The notes under the pieces: model-generated
The model's database searches: none
What the model was told of the DNA's origin: nothing
Seen by the model: the letters and a program-made list of their open reading frames with translations, nothing else
Shown: in pieces, positions 1 to 8,275 of the stretch
How the letters are laid out: the number at the start of each line of letters is the position of its first letter
Numbering within the stretch: the stretch's first letter is position 1
Origin: Bondarzewia mesenterica
Taxonomy: Eukaryota; Basidiomycota; Agaricomycetes; Russulales; Bondarzewiaceae
Length of the DNA stretch: 10,702 nucleotides
Assembly (NCBI GenBank): GCA_004802705.1
Contig: SGPL01000837.1
Span: 1 to 10,702 of the forward strand
Direction: 5' to 3'
Translations under genes and position numbers: made by a program

Positions 1-190
1 ATTCCCTACAGCAAGTAAGACTTGGTAACCTTGCTGAGAAAGGCAGTAAATCAACGAACCGTACACATTCTTCCAGTCCGCATACGTGCGCCAGGGTTTT
101 GCGATGGCTCATTGCCCGCTTGGCGCCAATGCTTCCTGCCCCATGTCTCCCGTTGTGTCCTTGAAACTGGACCGATTCAATTAGCTTTGG

Positions 191-212
191 CCAATTCGAA
201 AATGTATATAAA
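191..212 (+). promoter_or_regulatory. CCAAT box and TATA box of the first repeated gene
   Basis: CCAAT lies at 191-195 and TATATAAA at 205-212. They are followed by a pyrimidine-rich stretch (about 225-300) and then an ATG at 303, 91 nt after the TATA element. This order is that of a typical fungal core promoter. The link to the ATG is supported by the fact that the sequence just before the ATG is also found before the ATG of the second copy (1427-1470). Confidence 0.5.
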
Positions 213-254
213 CCTTGAGCTCACGCTACCTTCCTCTAACTGCCTTCATCCCCT

Positions 255-800
255 AAACTGCGAAAGTTCATCGCTCTCAGCCATTCCTCTCCCTGTTCTG
301 CAATGGTCATGCATAATCATCACCTTCGGCGCTCAGTCGCGCATGTCTCCACAAGCCCACTCCCGCGCTGCTGGGAAGAAATCATTTATCTAACCTCGCT
401 GCGCGATGGCCTCCCGGCCCTCTTGACCGCCCCGAGGCCCCTCCTCATGGCTGGTGCCGTGAGAGCGGATGCCTCAAAATGAACATGATCCACGGCTAAC
501 GACGAGTCCATGGATGGTGGCACGGGTACGTCGCGCACAGCTTTGTTCCCTCCCCTCCAGCCTGCTGAACTCCGAGTCTCCACTCATCTCTGCAGAAGGA
601 GGGAACCTGTTTGTTCCCGCCTAGTTTGTCGACAACTTGATGGTCAACATTGGAAAGGGAGGAAATGCATGCTCCTCTTCCTGCCTCAATCGCCTCCGTA
701 ACACCTCACTATCCGCAGTGACGATTAGAATATCGGCGGGGATGGCATGGAGTGCGTGAGGAGTTCTCGCCGATGGACCGTGAAAGCGTTGCGCGATGGA
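255..800 (+). repeat. Tandem repeat unit 1 (diverged)
   Basis: This unit matches 1427-1938 in order, at an offset of 1138-1172 nt. Shared anchors are AAACTGCGAAA (255/1427), TGTTCTNNNATGG around the ATG, GAAGAAATCATTT (375/1540), the CTTGACCGCCC segment (near 422/1586), a GATGGTGG...GGNTANGTCG segment (near 513/1660) and GACCGTGAAAGCG (776/1914). The anchors cover both the leader and the coding part, so a whole gene was duplicated. Confidence 0.6.
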
Positions 801-894
801 TCACCAATGTGCAAGTCATCCTCCTTCATCTCACTGCCACGGCCGAGGAGCGTGCTCAGCTCCTCAGATCCAGACTGCTTCAAGGATTCTGTAG
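303..894 (+). pseudogene. Unrecognised repeated gene, copy 1 (broken frame)
   Basis: I do not recognise the family. From the ATG at 303 a 59-codon frame reads MVMHNHHLRRSVAHVS and then WEEIIYLTSLRDGLPALL before a stop at 480-482. Homology with copy 2 continues in other frames: a W-W-H-G-Y-V block near 513-545 and a block reading FSPMDRESVARW followed by HLTATAEERAQLLRSRLLQG (about 764-892). The last block looks like real coding sequence, rich in Leu, Arg and Glu and probably helical. The frame changes between these blocks mean either missed introns or decay. The ATG choice rests on the promoter at 191-212 and on conservation of the sequence around the ATG in copy 2. The end at 894 is approximate. 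No function is inferred. Confidence 0.4.
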
Positions 895-1426
895 GTGGAA
901 GAGGAAATTGTTTCATTGGCACACCCAGCGCCGACTCCACCTACTCACCGATGTGGCTGTGGATTCATGAGTATCCCGGAGAACTTTTATCAGTGCATAC
1001 CAGGAGGTGTGTTAGCCCTGTAGTGTGCTCAAAAAGGGTGGTCGTCAGCAGTATATGCGCGTTGGTCTACTCGGACGGGGGGCATCTGTCCGACGGTTGT
1101 CTTAATATTGGGGGATGGGGTGAATACACTTTTCTTTTGTTGATTGACCGAACAATATGCGAAGCTGTATATGAATGCTTGCGTGCCCATCATGTCCAAG
1201 TACGTCATGGTCACACCCGCCATACTTCTTCGCTATCTCATCCATTGGATCCTGGAGTTATGGTGCCCATGCTCCCGGCATGCGGATTTGTGATATAATA
1301 CGCAAAAGTCGATATCACGGAGGTTTCTGTCACTATCTACAGTAGCTTCTTTAAATTGTCGACACGTTGATCGTAGGTGAACTTATTTCGGGGCTAGGCT
1401 CAGCGCTCAGGCCTCAGGCCCGCAGC
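895..1426. other. No gene recognised
   Basis: This stretch separates the two repeat units. Open frames cross it on both strands (for example 747-1298 plus and 1029-1223 minus), but none shows a domain, a splice pattern or similarity to anything I know. I see no RNA gene or mobile element. Confidence 0.4.
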
Positions 1427-1938
1427 AAACTGCGAAACTCGCATTGACTGTATTTCCGCATTGTTCTAACATGGACAGAGACAATCACAACATCCGAGGC
1501 CCCGACGCGCATGGCTCCGACATACTCCCACCCCGCCAGGAAGAAATCATTTCTTTCACACCCTCGCACAACGCCCTGCCGGCTTCTTGACCGCCCAGGG
1601 ACTCTTCCCCAGAGCTCTTGTGTTAGACATGCCCCCATCGCTATGAACGCGTTCCACACGCATGGTGGCTACGGCTATGTCGTAGACGGCTTCCTTCTTC
1701 CCCATCCCCTCGTCGATATCCGTCCATTATCACTTCGCTATTCCTCCGGCTGTTGGTCTCCGAGTCTGATTTTTAGGATGTTTCTCAAGTTCGGCATGAT
1801 GGCTCGCATCTCATTGCATCATGGGGCAGACGAACAGGGTGATCAAGCCCACAGTGGTCAATGAAATGGTTGTGAGCAGCCACAGGAAATACGACGAAGA
1901 GCTGGGACGTACCGACCGTGAAAGCGATGTGCAAGGAT
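1427..1938 (+). repeat. Tandem repeat unit 2 (diverged)
   Basis: This is the second unit of the pair with 255-800, same strand and same anchor order. Small length differences between anchors (offset 1172 falling to 1138) show net loss of about 30 nt in this copy. Between the units lie about 600 nt that do not obviously match anything else in the window. Confidence 0.6.
1471..1938 (+). pseudogene. Unrecognised repeated gene, copy 2 (broken frame)
   Basis: This is the paralogue of copy 1. From the ATG at 1471 it reads MDRDNHNIRGPDAHGSD and then RQEEIISFTPSHNALPAS, matching the EEII-LTS-GLPAL block of copy 1, before a stop in the CTTGACCGCCC segment where copy 1 stays open. A neighbouring frame then carries FHTHGGYGYVVDGFLLPHPL, matching the W-W-H-G-Y-V region of copy 1. 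The last shared block reads DEELGRTDRES against REEFSPMDRES of copy 1. Frame changes occur at different places from copy 1, so the two copies decayed separately or have introns I cannot place. A TATA-like ATATAATA at 1293-1300 lies 171 nt upstream, too far to assign with confidence. Function unknown. Confidence 0.4.
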
Positions 1939-2480
1939 CATGAAAGCGTTACTAGTGTGGGGCTGTATGGGGCCAATCTTCAACAACCTAGTAGCCAGAC
2001 GGTTGCAATCGTCCCGACTCCCGGTGTCTCCTTCTCTTACCGTTTCGCCGCGGTACCCTTAGGCTTGCTGCTCGACATTGTAACCTCGTTCCATTCGACG
2101 GAGTCACCTTTCTCCTCCCGCATCGCGTGCTGTCCTGGGGATTTCGTTCATGCTCGCGTGCCCAGTTGCATCACCACGGCTTTTACCAACGCCATTTCCT
2201 CGTTTCTGACGTCGCACGTTGTCAATGATTGGAGGCCTGCACCTCGGGAGAGGCTGCCAGACGCACATTCGCGCGTACCGCCATATTTGCTTTGGGCAGA
2301 GAGACTTTGGAGTGACTAGTACTAAATTTCGTAGATTTCTTTTCTTTTTCCTGTATCATAGTCATTACAAGGGGTGGGGTCGCGTGTTTTATGAATGGTG
2401 TGATTTCATTAGGTGACCTAATCAGTCGATCCCTGATCACATGCCGTCTCCTTTGAAATCGCATCCGAGTTTTTTGAACC
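1939..2480. other. No gene recognised; upstream region of the lipase
   Basis: Short overlapping frames on both strands look like chance. A T-rich patch (about 2330-2355) and the stretch 2440-2555 lead into the lipase start. I find no clear TATA box within 150 nt of that ATG. Confidence 0.35.
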
Positions 2481-2555
2481 TCTTTGAACTCGTCTCTCGT
2501 CGTCAGTGGCGTTCTCATCGTTAACATTGTTGCTATTGCTGTCCCTGCCGCCAGA

Positions 2556-3752
2556 ATGCCTCACGTACCCTTCATTGGAAGGCTGTCCTGGCACGAGTAT
2601 GTTGCCCTCTTCTTCGGTTTTCTTTTCATCGCACTTGAAAGCCTCCTCCACATCATCATCGTCTTTCTACCCAAACCCGTCATCATCTGGTTCTATAACC
2701 GCTCCCGCTTTCTCTTCCATCGTTTTGTAGGCGGACCCGCATCACGATCCGAAGAGCGTCGTTTTGCCGATCTCATCCGCAATGCGGAGGACTTTGAGGA
2801 GCTTTGCAAGATCTTTGGGTACACTCATGAAGAGCACCTTGTTCTGACTAAGGACGGGTACCTGTTGGGCGTTCACCGCCTTCCGACCAGAAAAGGCCAA
2901 GGCGACCCTGACCCTGGCATGCCAAACGGAAAGCCNGTCGTCTATCTTCACCATGGTCTTCTCATGAATAGCGAAGTATGGGTCTGCCTCACCTCGGNGG
3001 AACGTGCGCTCCCTTTCGTCCTCGTGGAGCAAGGCTACGATGTCTGGCTTGGCAACAACCGCGGCAACAAGTACTCCAAAAAGTCTTTATACCACAATCC
3101 CACATCGTCCATGTTTTGGGATTTCAGTATAGATGACTTCGCGTGGCACGATATCCCAGACTCTATCGAGTATATCTTGCAGGTGGTGCGCGTGCCTAGC
3201 TTGAGCTACGTTGGTTGCTGCGTTGAGTATACATCCACAGCTGAACCACAAAGTCAACGTTTTCATCGCGCTCGCACCTGCCATAAGCCCGGCGGGTCTT
3301 TCTGCTTCTATTGTAGATGGTCTCATGAAAACATCGTGCGTCTGCTCCTTTTAGTTCATATCTTCTTGCTTGACTCAACTGTGAATAGACCTACTCTCCT
3401 CTTCCTCATATTTGGTCGCAAAGCCATCCTCTCCTCTGCCGTGATGTGGCAGAGTATCCTCTACCCACCCATCTTCTCCCGTGTAAGTGATATCTCCCTC
3501 ACTTTCCTGTTCAATTGGCGCTCCCGCAACATCTCCTCCACCCAAAAGCTCGCGGCCTACGCTCACTTCTACTCGTACGCATCAACCAAGTCCGTTGTGC
3601 ACTGGTTCCAGATCATGCGCAATGCGCGATTCTTGATGTACGATGACGACGTATATACGCCCACATTCCGGGAGCACCGAAGTCTCCCCGAGACTGACCA
3701 AAATGAGATACGCGTTCCCATGTTACAAAGGAACTATGGTCCAGTGGTCTGA
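2556..3752 (+). pseudogene. Membrane-anchored acid lipase/steryl ester hydrolase, inactivated
   Basis: This is an alpha/beta-hydrolase of the AB-hydrolase-associated lipase group (fungal steryl ester hydrolase/acid lipase type), which normally hydrolyses lipid esters at lipid droplets or membranes. I chose the ATG at 2556 because MPHVPFIGRLSW is the usual family start; an in-frame ATG at 2484 adds 24 residues. Visible parts: one membrane segment (about residues 15-42), the lipase-associated region (FADLIRNAEDFEELC, VLTKDGYLLGVHRLP), the oxyanion-hole block VVYLHHGLLMNSEVW, and DVWLGNNRGNKYSKKS with FWDFSIDDFAWHDIPDSIEY. After SLSYVG (to 3215) the G-F-S-Q-G elbow is absent: the next recognisable residues are AALSIHPQLNHKVN in the +1 frame (from 3217). 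A 53-nt intron (3336-3388) returns to the first frame: FGRKAILSSAVMWQSILYPP, then SYASTKSVVHWFQIMRNARF. Beyond YDDDV (near 3650) the Asp/His part of the triad is not found. Two N bases occur (2936 and 2998). Confidence 0.85.
3336..3388 (+). other. Intron in lipase (53 nt)
   Basis: The donor is GTGCGT and the acceptor GAATAG, with TTGACTCAAC as a branch-site candidate. Splicing joins ATGAAAACATC to ACCTACTC, giving MKTS-PTLLFLIFGRK, as expected for the family. Confidence 0.75.
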
Positions 3753-4099
3753 GCGCCATGTCTCAGATCCAAATGGCGAGCGTCAGACACATGATAGTGC
3801 CGGTTCTGATGTTGATAAGAGCTCAGCTTATGTTCGGACTGATCCTGACTTACCTTGGAATGAAATTAGGAAATGAAGGTGTCGCCGTGACATTTCTAGG
3901 ACCACTCGGAAAGAGAAGGAATGACACTGCAGGGAAAGAGAGATAAAGGAGGGAGGCGCGCGCTCGTTCGAAATCCAACCCGGCATCAGCGTCTGCAGCA
4001 GCATCCAGCTCGACGCGCTCACGGCATGCCACAGGGCGTGGTTCCTTCCTGACATTGATACGCAGGATACATAGTAGTAATACTTACTAGATGTCGATA
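3753..4099 (+). other. Possible decayed 3' part of the lipase; no intact gene
   Basis: A C-terminal lipase segment with an Asp and a His should lie here. I see only a weak G-S-D-V-D string near 3802-3816 that could echo the catalytic Asp region (usually YG-SDSLVDI), and no YEHLDFLW-like His motif. The remaining frames on both strands look random. The stretch also separates two convergent genes. Confidence 0.3.
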
Positions 4100-5711
4100 T
4101 CAATATCGTCGACGGAACAGATGCCAAGTGCGGAACGCCCGTGCTGCCATTATCTTTTTCCTAAGATTACGCCATTTCTTTTGCCTCCTGTATCTCGTGT
4201 AAACGTTTGGAATAACATGAAAAGATAAACAATTGACCAAAGACAACGTCATGGTCAAACAGCCGATTTCAAAGTACCCCCATCTTCCGAGCTGTTTGCT
4301 TGAGCTCTGAATAGGAATTCCAAAAGCCCGATAATTATGTGTGTCTGGTGTCGGGCGATACACCCACACGGAGGCATGCCGCTCGAAGAGTTCTCCTGTT
4401 TGCGGTGGCTTGGGGATATACCGACCATCAAGATTTTTCGGAAGCTGGTCGCGCTTCTTGAGGGTGATAGGTGAGATGATCTTGCACAGGCGCAGTACAA
4501 CTGCGATCGAGCCTTGATCGGTGGGCAAAGGTGACGGTTCAAAGCAGCATGATGCAATTCCTGAAGTGCAAAGGTAATTTGAAAAGACAATTCTCCGACA
4601 GACAATCTGATGCTGACCATCGTAAATTGCTTGAGGATTACCTTCATTCAGGACAAAGAGAGGGTGGCGCAATACGAACATCCGTCTGCGTTCGCCGTAT
4701 CCGATCCAGATGCGTTTTGTCGTCGAGGAGAATGAAACTGAAAATAATTGACCGAACAAAAACACCGGACGGTTTGGGTTGCGAAGAACGAGTGGAAGCC
4801 GATCGTAGCGCGTGACGTCCTGTTGTTCCGCCGGGATCATCTCTGGTTTTGTAGCACCATCGTCTTTTGGAATAAGACTAGCAAGCCCGCCAGGACGCAA
4901 TCGACTCTCTGGTATGTACCACGGGAAACCTTTGCGAAGCAAGAGGTCCTCTCCCTCCGCAAAACTGGTGGGATTAGCATCTTTGGTGATGCGGAAACGG
5001 ACCTGACCCTCCTCCATGCCGCCAGTCTGACGGTGATAGTAGAGAAACCCGTGTGTTCCAGGAGGGAAACGACTAAAACGACTCCCCTCAGTCGCTTCGT
5101 AGAAAACTTGTTGAGGAGTCTCTTCGAAGGTCTCGACATAAAATCTTGTACTGGAGAAGACCTGAGATATCGCGGAAATCCGAAGATGTGATGTGTTGAG
5201 GATCAAGGTTTCGGATGTACCTATTCGCGGGAAATTTGTTACGAGGTAGTGGTGGTTTGACCGGATGGTCCTTTAGCGGCAAATTCTCTTTGATGAGTAG
5301 CCTGCGTGCGGAGACCGTGAACCGTCCCGCAAAACTCTTCAAAACAGGGAGCCTCCATCGAATGCCCGTGGGAGACAATAAATCATGGCCTTCNTTGAAA
5401 GTGACAGCAGGATCTCCAGGTTTGGCGACACGGAAGCGAATCTCGCCATCCGACACGTCTTGCGTCGTGGATGGACTGTAGTAGAGATAACCTTGCGTTC
5501 CTTCGGGAAATGTAGTCTTTCCTATGTAATGGATCGTAAATGAGGGGCGAAGTTTCTGGCCGTCAAGAACGACCGAGAATACTGCGCAATCTCTGTATGA
5601 AATGTCATGGAAGTCTTCAGGCTGAAGGTGGTGTGGATCAAAGCTCTGAATGGTGCGCTGGACTCTCCTATGTTTAGGGCTTCCGCGAGCCGCTGGAAGG
5701 CGTGTGGTCAC
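4100..5711 (-). pseudogene. Two-repeat uncharacterised agaricomycete-type protein, frameshifted
   Basis: Two frames on the minus strand (5711 to about 5162, then about 5165 to 4100) form one gene. Each carries one copy of the same domain, with a period near 145 residues. Repeat 1 has SFDPHHLQPEDFHDIS, TTFPEGTQGYLYY, DGEIRFRVA, a TF-x-EGHDLL motif and W. Repeat 2 has NLDPQHITSSDFRDIS, SRFPPGTHGFLYY, EGQVRFRIT, SFAEGEDLLL and W. The frame changes by one base inside repeat 2, right after DFRDIS (about 5160-5165). I recall similar FP-GT-GFLYY / RFR / DLLLP proteins in mushrooms, with no known function. An 81-nt intron is likely at 4561-4641. No in-frame ATG exists: the frame opens at GTG 5711 after a stop, and an ATG at 5713-5711 is out of frame, so either a base is missing or a first exon ends at CTGCAG/ACGCAG just upstream. 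The basic tail near 4100-4200 may be intron or 3' UTR. One N lies near 5394. Confidence 0.6.
4561..4641 (-). other. Candidate intron (81 nt) in the repeat-domain gene
   Basis: On the minus strand the donor is GTAATC at 4641 and the acceptor TTGCACTTCAG ends at 4561, with AAATTAC as a possible branch site. The length is divisible by three and the frame is open through it, so the evidence is the splice sites and the smoother join FVLNEG-IASCCFEP only. Confidence 0.45.
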
Positions 5712-6250
5712 ATTGTGATCTGCGTCTGCAGAACGCGTTGACTAATTATGAAAGAATATTTAAACCTCAGTCGTGCAATCATCAGGAATCCGGATAACTA
5801 CGAACATACTGCCTCGCCAAAGCCAAATGTACTGACACCTTGCTTTCAGTGCGCCATTTCGAGTCGGCGCGAACGTCTCGATACGAAAAATGGGCTCCAA
5901 TGAGACCAAGGCTGTATTGTGGAAAGAGAGTAGAACTCCCAGTCTGGACGCGGATGAGTCTGCGACAGAACATGGATGATTATTGCGCTGGGACAACCTG
6001 CCCACTCCTCACAGAGTAGGTGAAGTCTCGCGCCTAACAGGAAACAATTTATAAATCAGACAACAACTGCCTGACTTGACTGAAACAGTACTCACCCCCC
6101 CGAAAATGGCAGAGAAACTAGAACAAGTTGGTGTGCACGAGTGTGCACGTCGTAAACTCCAATCTTTGTAATTACATAATATATATGACCTTCAAGCTGA
6201 AGCGCTGAAGTCGGGTGCCCTCCTACGCACACCATCGTAATCTAACCGCA
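5712..6250 (-). other. Upstream region with a possible exon fragment
   Basis: No complete gene is supported. A TTTAAATA element lies on the minus strand near 5757-5764, about 45 nt before the frame of the two-repeat gene. Further up, a minus-strand frame (5782-5973) reads SSTLFPQYSLGLIGAHFSYR and then DVRADSKWRTESKVSVHLAL, which looks protein-like but matches nothing I know. A GTGAGT donor (near 6098) and a CCTGTTAG acceptor (near 6036) on the same strand would give an exon reading ARDFTYSVRSGQVVPAQ before a stop. These could be lost 5' exons of the neighbouring gene or a separate gene remnant. Confidence 0.3.
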
Positions 6251-6264
6251 TCTCACTTCCCCAC

Positions 6265-6286
6265 CCCGCCGTTTCGAGACGGCGGG
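6265..6286 (+). other. GC-rich perfect hairpin
   Basis: CCCGCCGT (6265-6272) and ACGGCGGG (6279-6286) pair perfectly around a six-base TTCGAG loop. It sits about 20 nt before the first ATG-opened frame (6306) of the RhoGAP remnant. It may be a leader structure, a rearrangement scar or chance. Confidence 0.5.
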
Positions 6287-7492
6287 ATATTGTCCATGCA
6301 CGACTATGGAATGCAGCAAATTCACTGACTGTTTGCAGTGCCCAGTTCGCACCAGACAGCAACCTGAGCGACAAGTACACAACATCTCCTCGCCTGACGT
6401 CGACTCCAAACGATGTAAGGGAAAGGCCACAGAAGAGCCTGAATTGCCGACCATCAGCTCGCCTCCCCCTCTATCTCCGCCGCTCCCACCAGCGAAGCTG
6501 TCCATCCCCTCCACCATCGTCGCCCATGCCTCCTCCTTCACCCCCGCCCACGCTACTTGCCAGTCTGTCGCTTCCCCCGCAGTTTCCGACCTCCTGTCGC
6601 ATGCTGCAAGCGAGCTGCCCCTGCATCCTGTGCGCTTCCCCACCCTCGGTGGATATCAAGACTGCTTCACAGGCGAGGAGCTCGCGACGTGGCTCGTGCA
6701 TAACATGCAGGGATTTAGAGGTCAGCCTTGACAGAGCGGAGGATGCTGGTAAGGACCTGACGGAGCGCGAGGGGCTACTGAGACGGATCGGCGAGTTTGG
6801 GAACATGTTCGAGGCTTCGGACGACGCGTTCGACCAGTTCCGTCCCGTCCCAAGACATTCGAGCTCGGCAAGGTTGTGGTCAAGCCCGCAGCAGATGATA
6901 CCGATCGCGGACAACTTCATGAAACGTTCGAACACCTTTTTCAAACGTCGTCACCAAGGTTCTGAACACGAACGGACAGGCGGAGCCGCTGCACGTGTGC
7001 GCGCGCACGGAGGCGGAGGCGGCGGACAAGACGTACCGGACCGCAGTGTGCAAGCTGGATCGACAGCGGTTGGGGTTTGAGGAGCGCGTGGAGGATGCGC
7101 TGCGGACGCTGCAGAAGTGGGAGGTGGACCGCCTGCACGTGGTCAAGACAGTGTTGCTGCAGTACCAGGCACGCTGTCGAACCTTCCCAAAGCGCTCGAG
7201 CCATCTCTGCACCACTCAACCATGCTCATTACTGCATTCTTGCCTGAGGCCGACTTGAACACGCTCATTGAGCGCCACAGGACGGGGCCTTTTCATCCGA
7301 ATCCACAGTTGTATGAGAGTGTGACGCATGATGAGTCGGATGTGTTGTTTGGGATCGATTCGAGGAAGTGGGCGGAGGGCGGGTGGATTGTGTTGAGGAA
7401 TGGGGAGGAGAAGAAGGAGCTCGTGCCGCCGGCGTTGACTGTCTTGTTGGAGGGCCTCGGACAGGCTTATGAGAAGCTGCCCACCGACAACG

Positions 7493-7557
7493 GTAAGTGC
7501 TCGATAGCATGTGGCGAAGGCAGATCGACGCTGATGTCTTCACGTTCACTTATACAG
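7493..7557 (+). other. RGD2 remnant intron 1 (65 nt)
   Basis: The donor is GTAAGT and the acceptor TATACAG. Splicing joins PTDN to EKRKS, with the GAG codon split by the intron; the first nonsense codon follows five codons later. Confidence 0.8.
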
Positions 7558-7778
7558 AGAAGAGGAAGAGTTGAATATATGAAGTTCCTCTCCCTGCCGT
7601 CCATCATCTGTGCGAAAGCCTTAATGCAGTTCCATCCGAATAGCCCATTCCCGTGGACGTCGTGTCGAAGTACGATGTGCCTGTCATCGCGAGCGCCATC
7701 AAGCTGTGGACGCTGGAGCTCGATCCACCTTTAGCGCTCTGGGAAGGATGGGAGGATGTCAGATGCATTTACACTTTG

Positions 7779-7838
7779 GTGCGCGTCGCGTCTTCTCAAT
7801 GATAAGCAGAATTTTGACTTGAATCAACGCATGGCTAG
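7779..7838 (+). other. RGD2 remnant intron 2 (60 nt)
   Basis: The donor is GTGCGC and the acceptor GGCTAG, with GACTTGAATCAAC as branch candidate. The phase does not match across the junction (exon ends ATTTACACTTTG, next exon needs a leading G for VGSSNKVEKDPASEQQ), so one base seems lost at the donor or the true site differs by one. Confidence 0.6.
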
Positions 7839-7971
7839 TTGGCTCTTCTAACAAGGTTGAAAAAGATCCGGCATCCGAACAGCAGCACCTGGAGGCCCTG
7901 CAGAATGTTTTGCAGAGGTGGCCCAAGATTCACCTCCATGTTCTCGATGCCATCGTCGGTCACCTGAAGAC

Positions 7972-8022
7972 GTGAGTGAGGATATTGTACGAAAGCGGAT
8001 TGTATTGATGACAGTCGTACAG
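7972..8022 (+). other. RGD2 remnant intron 3 (51 nt)
   Basis: The donor is GTGAGT, the acceptor CGTACAG and the branch TGATGAC. Splicing joins GHLKT to LINNTKTGESDEVYI without a phase problem. Confidence 0.85.
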
Positions 8023-8096
8023 TCTCATTAATAACACCAAGACTGGGGAGAGCGATGAGGTGTATATCACGAAGCTCGCACTTTCTATCGGCAGAA

Positions 8097-8158
8097 GTGC
8101 GTCAGTCAGTCTATCCTTTGAGAAAGCCTGACTTATTTTCTTTTCTTTCAATTCATAG
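8097..8158 (+). other. RGD2 remnant intron 4 (62 nt)
   Basis: The donor is GTGCGT and the acceptor TTCATAG after a T-rich tract, with CCTGACTT as branch. Splicing joins LALSIGR to TIIHPKFKTEISIQDRH in phase. Confidence 0.85.
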
Positions 8159-8215
8159 CAATCATCCATCCCAAATTCAAGACGGAAATCTCCATCCAAG
8201 ATCGTCATCCTGCTG

Positions 8216-8275
8216 GCGAGTGCGTCACGCTTTCATCTTTATCTCAAAACACAGTTCACCGAGCAATATGTGTAG
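8216..8275 (+). other. RGD2 remnant intron 5 (60 nt, GC-AG)
   Basis: In-phase splicing from HPA to FFVDLVKCYEEI requires the donor GCGAGT, with acceptor TGTGTAG. A GT donor a few bases on (8221) gives the wrong phase. It is either a natural GC-AG intron or a GTGAGT donor changed by one T-to-C substitution. Confidence 0.65.

Noticed and set aside
22..393. Plus-strand frame of 123 codons over the first promoter
   Set aside because: It runs across the CCAAT/TATA region and the leader that is shared with copy 2, has no domain, and conflicts with the better-supported ATG at 303.
747..1298. Plus-strand frame of 183 codons
   Set aside because: Composition looks random, and in its first part another frame carries the block shared with the second copy (DRESVARW). 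Length alone is not enough.
3481..3500. GTAAGT donor-like site in the lipase
   Set aside because: The codons are needed: reading through gives FSRVSDISLTFLFNWRSRN, which continues the family alignment without a gap.
1143..4759. Exact 13-base match ATTGACCGAACAA at 1143-1155 and 4747-4759
   Set aside because: One such match is expected by chance in a window of this size, and the flanks do not align.
6250..6310. Helitron 3' end capturing gene fragments
   Set aside because: Fragment mixing and a hairpin suggested it, but no CTRR end follows the hairpin on either strand, and no Rep/helicase coding sequence is visible.
7572..7643. Stop-codon readthrough or recoding in the RhoGAP remnant
   Set aside because: TGA and TAG occur with several frame changes and a lost 5' end in the same gene, so decay or error explains them more simply; I see no recoding signal.
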